A DNA stretch of 64,000 nucleotides from Batillaria attramentaria (taxonomy: Eukaryota > Mollusca > Gastropoda > Batillariidae), in contig JACVVK020000209.1 of the NCBI GenBank assembly GCA_018292915.2, positions 393,501 through 457,500 on the forward strand, written 5' to 3'. The notes beneath the pieces are model-generated. The model ran no database searches. It saw nothing but the letters and a program-made list of their open reading frames with translations, and had not been told where the DNA came from. Both the position numbers and the translations under genes were made by a program. This document shows, piece after piece, positions 1 to 10,365 of the stretch; position 1 is the first letter of the stretch; every line of letters begins with the position of its first letter.

Positions 1-420
1 GAACCCATCCAGACTTATGCTGCTGCTCCATTATGGAAAAAATGAATTTCCGAGCCGTCTGCACAGAAACTCCAGGAGTCAGAAACAACAGATCCCAGAC
101 AAATCTGGTGAAGAAACCCCCCAACCCTCAGGCACATCTACTCTACCTACCGTTAAAAAGAACGGACTATCGTGTACACAGACGAGTTGGGAACAGAGGC
201 AACCCAGGATGGCGGTGGGGGTGTCTACATCAGATACAAAGGAGGAGAGGAACACATCCCAATATCAACAGGAAAATACTCCATAAACTTCAAGGCTGAG
301 GCGGATGCTCTATACACAGAAGCAAACTCCTATCAAACCTCAGCAAGACCCACAAGAAGGTGGCCATATTCTCTGATGCACTGTCTGTTCGTGGTGGGTT
401 CCAAGACCCCAACAAGATGG
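1..420 (+). mobile_element. Retroelement RNase H-domain remnant
   Basis: At 168-300 the frame reads VYTDELGTEATQDGGGGVYI then RYKGGEEHIPISTGKYSINF KAEADAL, the usual start of an RNase H domain of jockey-like retroelements (YTDGSA ... GGAGVYI ... E). At 350-395, in another frame, it reads VAIFSDALSV. Frames are broken and the terminal part is replaced by the neighbouring repeat. Nothing else is seen in the first 400 bases. Confidence 0.55.
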
Positions 421-436
421 CCACCAGCCCAATAAT

Positions 437-1920
437 TATGTTGTTTCCATTCAGTGACCTGCTGTCGTCGTGGTCGTTGTGTCATGTATGCTGCCCGCGC
501 GCACACGCACGCAAGCCCTCTGACATCAAGCATGTTGACATAAAGTACTGGAAACCCTTTCCGGGCCTCTTTGCACTCGCAAAACCCAAACACACGAGGA
601 CGTGTTAGGTCGCCTAGCTGGTTGACGTCACTAACTTTTTGACGTATGCGAGGTTCTGCATGGGTGAATGAATTCTTGTAACAAAGTGGTTCCCTTTGAC
701 GGAGTTAGTTCCCGCAGGCCTGATTGACAGGTGACAGACGAAGAAACACCACTCTCTCTCTCTCCCTCTGTTAAACGGACGCGCGCTTGTCTTTGTGTAT
801 ATGTGCGCGCGGACTCTCTCTCTCTCTCTCTTTCTCTGTGTGCGTGTCTTCGTGCATGTGCTCCATTGAGACCTCTGTGATGTGCTCTCACTCTATTATG
901 CTGCTGAGTGTCAGTCAGTGGCAAAAACGAAACCCAGTACAGAAATTCCCGCTTTCCACGTCTCTAAATAGAGGAATTCGGGGAAAAAAAAAGTGGCGAG
1001 ACATCCCCAAGAACAACCAGCATCACGTCAATCAAATATGACGTTCACACTTTGCGTCAGTGCGCGTGCGTCTCTTCGATGTTTGTGAGGCGTGTGGCTT
1101 GTGGAGGAAATGTGCTTTGAATACAAATTTTCGAGTTAACTGACGATTACAGCTGCAGTGAATTTTTCCATTTTTGTGTATATATTTTATGGCACCCCAG
1201 ACACCTTATCAATCTATGTACAGTAGGAGCGATTTTGAGATCTGAAATGGGTTCTCCGGCACTTTCATGAGGTACGGTTTACGTCAAAAGTATAACGGCG
1301 AGTACCTCCAAAATTCACTCTATTTGGAGTCCGTATGCATTCTACCCATTTTCCCCAAAATGCAGTGATTTAGATAAATATTATGCCTTTAAACGCCAGA
1401 AAGCCAACTTTTCTGAATAGGGCGATAACTCGCAAATCATGTGTGCAATCGTACCTGGATCGGGCCCTCTATTGAAAAATCTTGATTTATTAAGAAACTC
1501 CAAAATTGAAATTGATCGGGTGAGTAGTTTCGGAGATACAGGCATCTAAACTGGGTTCACATGCAATGTCAACTGAGGTACGATTTACATGAAAACTATA
1601 AGAGCGTCCGTATTCATGCTATATACTTCCAAAACATTTGTTTTGGATACCCCCAAATTGAAGCCATTCAGTTGAGTATTTTCGGAGAAACGGGCCTGGA
1701 CACAAAACACACACACACGCACACGCACGCACGCACGCACGGACGGCACTCACTGTGGCGGGGAAGTGCGTTCAGTGGCACCATGCCCGCCAGTAACAAT
1801 GTCAGAGTTACACTTGCATCATATCTGTTCGGACAATGCGAGCGACGTGCGTTTATGCCATAAAACGTGCCTTTGAACGCGGAATTTTTAGCCCGTCCTA
1901 TGATGCTTCGAACAACATAA
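437..1920 (+). repeat. TATGTTG-family repeat unit A
   Basis: Opens TATGTTGTTTCCATTCAGTG and ends in AACAACATA after AGCCCGTCCTATGATG. It shares, in order with the following units, the GGCGTGTGGCTTG block, the ATGGCACCCCAGACA block, the CGGAGAAACGGGCCTGGACA block before a CA tract, and the GACGTGCG block. No coding capacity is visible. Confidence 0.65.
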
Positions 1921-2234
1921 AAAAGATGGCCACCAGCCCAATATGTTGTTTTCATTTAATCACCTGCTGTCGTCAAGGTCGTTCTTTTGTTATGCCATGT
2001 ATTCGGGAGGACACACACACACCTACCTCTCTCTGAACGGAATGGAAACAACTGACCGGGCTTGTCAGACAAATCTTGGTTTTGGAAGAGAGACGTCAAG
2101 TTGTTTTCTTTGAAATCTATGACGTTGTTAAGTTGTTTCTCTATAGAGACGGGGCAGATTTTGCTACGCGCAGCAGCAAGTTTCAGTGATACAAAACAAG
2201 ACTGTGACGTTTCTCTACACAATACTTACTTTCA

Positions 2235-2330
2235 CCTAGAGCATGTGCTGGCCTTTTTCTCGTTGCCCCGTCTTTAACGTCCTTTTCCACCACATAAGGG
2301 TGATATCAAAGACTCCTAAACACCCACCCA
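2235..2330 (+). repeat. SINE tail fragment, rearranged
   Basis: GTGCTGGCCTTTTTCTCGTT and GCCCCGTCTTT from the plus-oriented SINE are joined directly to TTAACGTCCTTTTCCACC from the opposite orientation, a head-on junction. Confidence 0.5.
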
Positions 2331-2419
2331 GTCACCCACCCTCTCTCTCTGCCTCTCTCTCTCTCTCCCTTCTTCCCCCACCCGGCCCCACCCCCAGTCA
2401 CGTGGCTAATCGGTCGAGG

Positions 2420-2545
2420 TCGTAGAGGATCTAGTGTCATTGGTAGAACTTGGAGAGGGGAGAACCGGCAACAATAACAAAAAAACAGACAAAATAAAAC
2501 GAAGTTTGGAGAAACAACTTTGTAGGACGGGGCCGTTCCTCCTTG
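2420..2545 (+). repeat. Dispersed repeat, copy 1
   Basis: Similar to 62395-62650: GATCTAGTGTCATTGGTAG versus GGTCTAGTGTCTTTGGTAG, and AGGACGGGGCC near the end of both. Confidence 0.5.
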
Positions 2546-2754
2546 TTCCTCACTGGGATGACGCATAATACATTTGACGTAATAACTTTGATACAATTCT
2601 TGCAATGAAAGCAGCCCCATGAAAATTGAAGTGTTGCTGCTGCGCAGTGTAAAGATCGAATTAACAGACAAGTCTGCGCGGCGAACGTTTTTTCACAATG
2701 TGTTATGTCTGCTGTGCGCGCGCGCGCGTGCAAACACACACGCGCACACACACA

Positions 2755-2791
<37 letters not shown>

Positions 2792-3775
2792 TCGCGCGAG
2801 CCGCGTTTGTGCATGTGCTCCATTGAGACCTATGTGGTGTTCTCTCACTCTGCCATGCTATTGAGTGAGAGTCAGTGGGAAAAACAAAGCTCACTACATC
2901 AAGAAACTCCTGCTTTCCCCGTCTACAGATAGAGAACTTCCGAAAAGTGGCGACACCCCCCAAGAAATGCCAGCATCACGTCAATCAAACATGACAAATT
3001 GACGCTGATACAGTTTTGCGTCAGTGCGCGTGTGCCTTTTCTGCGATGTTTGTGAGGCGTGTGGCTTGTGTAGAGGAAATTTAAAAAAAAAAATTTTCGT
3101 GGCACCCCAGACATGTCCAAATCATGTGCGCAATCGTACCTGGATCGGGCCTTCTGTTCAACGATCTTGATTCATTTAGAAACCCTAAATTTGAAATCGA
3201 TCGGTTGAGTAGTTTCGGAGATACAAGCATCTGAACTGGGTCAACTCAGGTTTGGTTTACATGAAAACTATAAGAGCGACCATTTTCTGGTAGTGACTCT
3301 GTTCAGAGTCCGTATTCAAGCTATCTTCTGCCAAAAAATTTAGTGATTTAAATAATATACGCCTGTGAACGCAGACAACAACTTGTATCAAAAGGGCGAT
3401 AACTCCCAAATCACTTAAGCAATCATCACACGCTCGGTTGCTCTAATCTAACATTTTGATATATTCGGATACCCCAAATTTGAAGCCATTCGGTTGAGCA
3501 TTTTCGGAGAAACAGGCCTGGACACACACACACACACACACACACACACTGAGGAGGAGAAGTGCGTTCGGCGCACCATACATGTCAACATCGATGACGC
3601 ACGTTTTCTTGCGTCATTGTCAGAGTTACACTTGCAAAATTGTCTCTGCTGGAGATCGGCAGTGACGTGCGTTTGTACCACAGATGCTTGCCTATGAACG
3701 TGGAAAATTTAGCCCGTCCTATGATGTTGTTTCCATTACTATGGAAACAACATAACAAGATGGCCACCAGCCCAA

Positions 3776-6256
3776 TATGTTGTTTCCATTCAATGACCTG
3801 CTGTAGTCACAGTCGTAGTCGTTGTGTCATGTATGCAGCCCGCGCGCACACGCCGGAACGCAAGCTCTCTGACATCAAGCATGCTGACATAAAGAAAGTA
3901 CTGAAAACCCTTATCGTGCCTCTATGCACTTGCAAAAACCCAAACACATGAGGTCGTGTGAGCTCGCCTAGCTGGTTGACGTCACAACTTGTTGGCGTAT
4001 GCGAGGTTCTACATGGGTGAATGAATTCTTGTAATAAAGTCGTTCCCCTTTGACAGAGTTACTTCCCGCAGACCTGACTGACAGACGATTGCTTACTGGT
4101 ATCGGAGAAGAGACCCCTCTCTCTCTCTCTCTCGCCTTAGACGCGCGCTTGCGCGCGCACGCACGCACCCCCCCCCTCCCCCTACACACACACACACACA
4201 CACACACATTATGCAAAGACCTTGGAATCAGAAAGACGCGTCACTCCTGCCCTCGTAAGAGTAGACTCCAGAGTGCAGTCCCTTTTCGGCGGGGCGTGAA
4301 AATGTGACTGCTTACACCCAGCGCCATTTTTAAAAATGGCGAATTTTTTTTTAGAAAAGCAGAGACTTGTGTGTCATATGATTCGATTTGAAACGAAGTC
4401 TTGAATATCCGACCACTTTTCGTTTGGGCAAAATCTTTGCCAGCGGACAATTATTGTTGCGCTTTGATGGCACTGTTTACGTGGTAGACTGATCCAACAG
4501 GATGTGAGTAAACGGCAAGGGGGTTGCACTCTGACAGGCAAGGGTGTTGCACTCTACAGGCAAGTATTATTGCACGGTGCAGACGATCACGTACCTGCCT
4601 TGTGGTGGAATAAGAGACGATTACAAAAGCATACACACCCGTTTTACTTGAACACATCGAACGAAATGCACTGCGTAGCCTACGTACAGCAGTGAAAGCC
4701 AAACTAGATCTTTCTTTCGTCCTCCGGAACTTTGAGAGTACTTATGTTTTCCATAGGCCTAAAACACATGCGAAATATATGGGGGGAGACCACCTGGCAG
4801 TCGCTGACATCTTCGTTTTTGTTATTTTCTTAAAATGTTTTACGGCGGCTAGTGTAGGGTTGGGTCAAACAACTGCGTAGATCTGCGGGATGCGCGCTAA
4901 TGCGCGCAGACAACTCTTACGCGTTGTCCCTCAAAGGGAGGTAAGTGAACTATCTTTATGTTTCCAAGATCTTTGCATTATGCTTCTGAGTGTGAGTCAG
5001 TGGCAAAAACGAAACCCACTGAAATTCCCGCTTTCCACATGTCAAGTTGTAGAGACTCTTGCGAAAAGATACTGCATTTCGATGCAAAATAATTTCTAGA
5101 CCATCCAGAACATGCTGGTGCAGTAACGTCAGTAGATTACGTCACCTTTGAGAGATTTCGAGCCTTCCAGTAAGTTGAGGAATGTTCTAGATCTGACGTA
5201 AGCAGCCCCCCTGCACAGCGTTCTGGATTCTTCTTCTTTCATGAATTTGTTCTCCGCGCATATTCTGTTCATAAAGTATTGGAGTTGTAGTCTGTTGTAT
5301 CCCGTATCATCTCTGCGAGGGCACGATGATGGCGACATAGCATAAGTAAAATACAACACCACGTCTCCAAACAGAGGAATTCCGAAAGAAAGTGGCGAGA
5401 CACCCCCAAGAAAAAACAGCATCACGTCAATCAAACATGACGCACTTACTTTACGTCAGTGCGCGTGCGTCTCTTCTTCGATGTTTGTGAGGCGTGTGGC
5501 TTGCAGAGGAAATGTGCTGTGAGTACAAATTTTCGAGTCAACTGACGATAACGGCTGCAGTGAATTTTTCTAATTTTTTTGTATATTTTTTATGGCACCC
5601 CAGGCTCATTATCTATGTATACTAGGAGCGATTTTGAGATCTAAAGTGTGTTCACCAGCACTTCATCAGGTACGGCTTACGCCAAAAGTATAAAAGCGAC
5701 AACCTCCAAACTTCACTTAGTTGAGAGTCCGTATTCATGCTATCTATGTCCAAAAAATGGAGTGGTTTAGGTAAATATTACGCCTTTAAACGCCAGAAAG
5801 CCACTTATTCTGAAAAGGGCGATAACTCGCAAATCATGTGTGCAATCGTACCTGGATCGGGCCTTCTATTCAACAATCTTGATTCATTTAGAAACCCCAA
5901 ATTTGAAAATCGATCGGTTCAGTATTTTCGGAGAAATAGGCATCTGAACTGGGTTCACATGCAATGTCAACTCAGGCTCGGTTTACATGAAAACTATAAG
6001 AGCGACCATTTTCTAGTAGTGAGTCAATTCAGAGTCCGTATTCAAGCTATCTACTGCCAAAAAATTGAGTGATTTAAATAAATATTACGCCTGTACACGA
6101 AAGACAACCAACTTGTCTCAAAAGGGCGATAACTCCCAAATCACTTAAGCAATCATCACACGCTTGAATCGTCTAATGTAACATTTTGATAAATTTGGAT
6201 ACCCCAAATTTGAAGCCATTCGGTTGAGTATTTTCGAAGAAACGGGCCCGGACACA

Positions 6257-6304
<48 letters not shown>

Positions 6305-6527
6305 CCATACAGACGGCACTCAGTGAGGAGAAGAAGCGCGTTCGGAACAGCATACATGCCAGCATCGATGACGCAGGTTTTCTTACGTCATTGTCAGAGT
6401 TACACTTGCATAATCGTCTCTGCGGGAGATCGGCAGTGACGTGCGTTTGTACCACAGATGCTTGCCTATGAACGTGGAAATTTTAGCCCGTCCTATTATG
6501 TTGTTTCCATTACTATGGAAACAACAT
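3776..6527 (+). repeat. TATGTTG-family repeat unit C (composite)
   Basis: Begins 21 bases after the end of unit B and closes with the same stem at 6498-6527. It is longer than the other units; about 4.2-4.95 kb is not shared with A or B in what I can see. Confidence 0.62.
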
Positions 6528-6559
6528 AAAAAGGAGCTAAAAGGAGTCACCACCACACT

Positions 6560-6768
6560 GACCCAGCTGACCCAGAATGGGGGGGGGGGGGGATGCAAAG
6601 AAGGAGAGGAAAACTCCTGTCAAACCTCAGCAAGACCCACAAGAAGCAAGAAGGGTCTCTGATGCACTGTCAACACCTACTCCAATACTACTGGCTCCAT
6701 GATGTTGCCAGGAGAGTAGGGTGACTGGAGGAGACTACCCTGAGGAAACAAGATGGCCACCAGCCCAA
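6560..6768 (+). mobile_element. Second RNase H retroelement remnant between repeat units
   Basis: Carries the same bases as the 300-400 region (CCTCAGCAAGACCCACAAGA, TCTGATGCACTGTC) with gaps, and a G12 tract. It lies between two units of the TATGTTG family, as does the first remnant. Confidence 0.45.
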
Positions 6769-6852
6769 TATGTTGTTTCCATTTAATCACCTGCTGTCGT
6801 CACGGTCGTTCTTTTGTGAATGCCATGTATCCGGGAGAGAGAGAGAGAGAGA

Positions 6853-6904
<52 letters not shown>

Positions 6905-7441
6905 CTCTCTCTCTTAATACCGGCTCAATATGTTTAACAGACAAGTTTTCTCACTATGTGTTATGTCTGCTGCGCGCGCGCACACACAGACACACCCCTA
7001 TGTGGCGTTCTCACCACTCTATTCTGCTATTGAGTGAGAGTCGGTGGCAAAAAACAAAGCCCACACAGACTCGCGCGAGCCCACTGCAACAATGAAACTC
7101 CCGCTTTCTCCGTCTACAAATAGAGAACTTCGGAAAAGTGGCGACGCATCCCCAAGAAATGCCAGCATCGCGTCAATCAAACATGACGTCGGCAAAATGC
7201 TGCTGATATTTTGCGCCAGTGCGCGTGTCCGTATTCATGCTGTCTACTTCCTAAACATTGAGGCATTTAAATAAATATTACACCTGTAAACGCGAGACAA
7301 CCAACTTGTCTCAAAAGGGCGATAACTCCCAAATCACTTCAGCAATCACCAAACGCTCGGTTGCTCTAACCTAAAATTTTGATATATTCGGATACCCCAA
7401 ATTTGAAGCCATTCGGTTGAAGAAACAGGCCTGGACACAAA

Positions 7442-7535
<94 letters not shown>

Positions 7536-7748
7536 CACTTACTGAGGAGGAGAAGTGCGTTCGGCGCACCATACACGTCAGCATCGATGACGCACGTTTT
7601 CCTTACGTCATTGTCAGAGTTACACTTGCAAAATAGTCGTTGCGGGAGATCAGCAGTGACGTGCGTTTGTAAAACAGAGGCGTGCCCATGAACGTGGAAA
7701 ATTTAGCCCGTCCTATGATGATGTTCCCATTACTATGGAAACAACATA
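6769..7748 (+). repeat. TATGTTG-family repeat unit D (internally deleted)
   Basis: Left end, GA/CA tract, the middle cytosine-rich block and right end are present, but the middle third is missing. It ends AACAACATA followed by A18. Confidence 0.65.
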
Positions 7749-7765
7749 AAAAAAAAAAAAAAAAA

Positions 7766-8110
7766 CACTACGGAGACCTGACAGCCCTGCAGAGGACTAT
7801 AACATACATGCAATATTCCAGTAAACTTCACCGCACACCAAGTGGGAGAGACAGCAGGGTTTTCGGTGCAGTTGTGAGCAAGGAAGACCAGTCATATGAT
7901 AAGCCACCCTCAGGTCTCTCACACTTGACTGGAACTACAACACGCCAGTCTGGACACATGCCTACACTGATGGGTGCTTTCATGCAGCAATCGAGAACGG
8001 AGGAAACCGAATTCTCATCTACCATCCAGATGGTCGCACCACATCAAACTCCCTGCATGCTGTGTGGCTGTCGGCTATGCTCACCCGATGTCTCTGGCGT
8101 AGCTTGTTGG
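7766..8110 (+). mobile_element. Third RNase H retroelement remnant
   Basis: One frame reads LTLDWNYNTPVWTHAYTDGC, then FHAAIENGGN and YHPDGRTTSNSLHA, matching the YTDG and PDG segments of retroelement RNase H. It starts right after an A18 run that closes the preceding repeat unit. Confidence 0.55.
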
Positions 8111-8290
8111 TTGGTTGGTTGGGGTTTAACGTCCCATCCACGAGAATGACTGAAGATGGCAACAATGGGCAGGTTAAGGGGTGAAGGAACAACTACTTAA
8201 GTGAACAGTCCAACTGAACCCTACTCAATCCGGTCAGACTGCCAGGTCGGCCACATTCAATGTATCCTCGACAGGGAGCCAGGACAGCCG

Positions 8291-8450
8291 ATCGGTAGCG
8301 CGTTGGACTTCTCATGATCGGGTTGTGAGTTTGATTCCTCACTGGAGCCAAAAAAATATGCTGGCCTTTTCCTCGTTTCCCCGTTTCCCCCCGTTTTTGA
8401 TATCACCCGTATGCGGTGGAGAAAGACCTTAAACCCTCAAACTTCCACCC
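8291..8450 (+). repeat. tRNA-derived SINE
   Basis: tRNA-like head (CGATCGGTAGCGCGTTGGAC, then GTTGTGAGTTTGATTCC as the B box). Body: GCTGGCCTTTTCCTCGTTTCC, TTTGATATCACC, GGTGGAGAAAGACC. Divergent from the other copies. Confidence 0.65.
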
Positions 8451-9174
8451 GACCTATCCTTGGCTGTGATGGAGAAGTTACTCAAACAGATCCAGTTCAC
8501 ACAACCAGAGGAAACGGGCAACGGTTTGAAATAAAGCATACATTGTATGTAGCTCTCCCCGCCCATTAGTCGCGTAGCTTTTTACCCGGACACTAAATAC
8601 CCCAGTCGAAACGCTTCACCGAGCACGATCCTTTTATCGCTTCGATGCACAACCTTACCCCGGCCTGCGAGCCAAGAGCGGAAAAGAACAGACGACACCC
8701 ATACTACAAGGGGAGAAGGGTACGTGTAATCATAATCTAGTCACGCTGAGCGCGGTATTTCGGCAGCAATGCAAGGTCAACCGATCATTAAAAAAAAAAC
8801 AAAAAAACGCAATAGCAAAGGGGGCCAAGTTCACCTCAGAAAGAGGTGAATCTAGCGAGCAGGAAGTTGTCCTACTTTGGGGCTGACAACAGTGTGCTGG
8901 CGATGACACGCTTGTTGACTTCGGCTTCATATTCTGTTCGGCGGACAACGTTATTGCAGACAGAAACATTGCGGGTGGGTGCGTGTTTGCAAGGACTGTT
9001 CTTGAGAGAATGGACTCGCGCCACATGAAGGGAGGACCTTGAGTGTTAGAGAAGTGGGATTAATTACCGCATTTTGTCTTGATTGTTCTCTGAGGTCTCA
9101 CTCATGGCAGCGACATTCTTGTGGTAAGCGATTGTGTTTGCAGTTGTTTTTTTTTTTTGTTTTTTTTTTTTTTT

Positions 9175-9240
9175 GGGGGGGGGGGGTGTTTTTTGAACTG
9201 CGACTGCCAAGTGTTCTCTATCTCTCGCTCCCTCTATCTA

Positions 9241-9310
<70 letters not shown>

Positions 9311-9400
9311 TCTCTCTCTCTCTCTCTCTCTCTCTTTGTCTGTGTCTGTCTGTCTGTCTGTCTGTCTGTCTCAGTCTCTCTCTCTCTCTCTCTCTCTGTT
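9175..9400 (+). repeat. Poly-G, (GT)n, (TC)n, (TCTG)n compound microsatellite
   Basis: A G12 tract follows T-rich sequence, then about 35 GT units, TC units and TCTG units. It is part of the 8.45-10.1 kb stretch, which holds no recognisable gene and may contain the missing first exon of the receptor. Confidence 0.85.
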
Positions 9401-9656
9401 ATTGTGCTTTTCAATGGGACGTTGACCTGTCAAATAAATAATTCTGAGTTCTGAGTTCTCTGTGTTATTGTCGTCTTTGTTGTCGTCGAATTAGTAGTAG
9501 TAGTAGTAGTAGTTGTATTTGTTGGTGGTGGTGGAGGTGTTGTAGCGTTGTCTCATATCCTCTTTCCACTTTATGCATGTAAATTATCGAAGAAATCATG
9601 TATGTAAAACAGCGATGCCACCGACTATGCAAAAAGCATTCACCGTGTAAATAAAG

Positions 9657-9689
<33 letters not shown>

Positions 9690-9700
9690 GCCACACCACA

Positions 9701-9761
<61 letters not shown>

Positions 9762-10043
9762 TACCGAAATCAGTTATCATTCTAGCCATATATGCAGTGA
9801 AGACCCCATTAAATGATACATAAAGAACATCGCGTTCGGTTTGAGCCGGCGTCCGCGATAGCCTCGCAGTATCTTAATTATGGTTCAGACAATGTCTCGT
9901 TTAGTGATACGCACATTTAACAGTTTTTCCTCGTCTTAACTTGTCAAAACAACTACATGTATATCGCTTCAATTTTTGGTGCCGAAATATGAAAGAAAAC
10001 AATCGAGCAATGTTGTCAAAGGGACCTTGAACACAACACGTGT

Positions 10044-10044
10044 G

Positions 10045-10133
<89 letters not shown>
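10044..10133 (+). repeat. (CGTG)n then (TG)n tract abutting receptor exon 1
   Basis: The TG run ends in TAG, the exon 1 acceptor. Confidence 0.9.
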
Positions 10134-10135
<2 letters not shown>

Positions 10136-10365
10136 GCTTGTGCTGGCGGTGCTGCTACAGCCCCTACTCATCGTACAGGCGCAACAACCCCACTCGTTTG
10201 TGCGTAAAGAAGGTGACGTCATGTTAGCGGCCATGTTTGACGTCAACAACGCTAAGAATGGCTCATGCGGAGACTATGACGTGCGAGAAGTGCAGAGCGT
10301 ATTCGCTGTTGAGTGGTTTATCGACAAGCTGAACCAGATCAACTACATCCCAGGCTATCATATAG
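10136..10365 (+). CDS. Receptor exon 1: signal peptide and start of Venus-flytrap 1
   Basis: The acceptor is TAG directly after a (TG)n tract, and the donor is ATAG|GTGAGC. The exon opens with the last base of a codon (G) and then LVLAVLLQPLLIVQA, an excellent signal-peptide core. If an upstream exon ended in AT, the split codon would be ATG, so the start may be split by the intron; this is inference. Downstream, MLAAMFDVNNAKNGSCGDYD and FAVEWFIDKLNQI match the first strand and helix of ANF-receptor/class C ligand domains. Confidence 0.8.

Larger units (their letters stand above)
1942..3754 (+). repeat. TATGTTG-family repeat unit B
   Basis: Same block order as unit A. Compared with the inverted copy at 16 kb it has about 430 extra bases (2125-2545), including a SINE fragment and a dispersed repeat. 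It closes with the perfect stem ATGTTGTTTCCAT-TACT-ATGGAAACAACAT. Confidence 0.7.
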
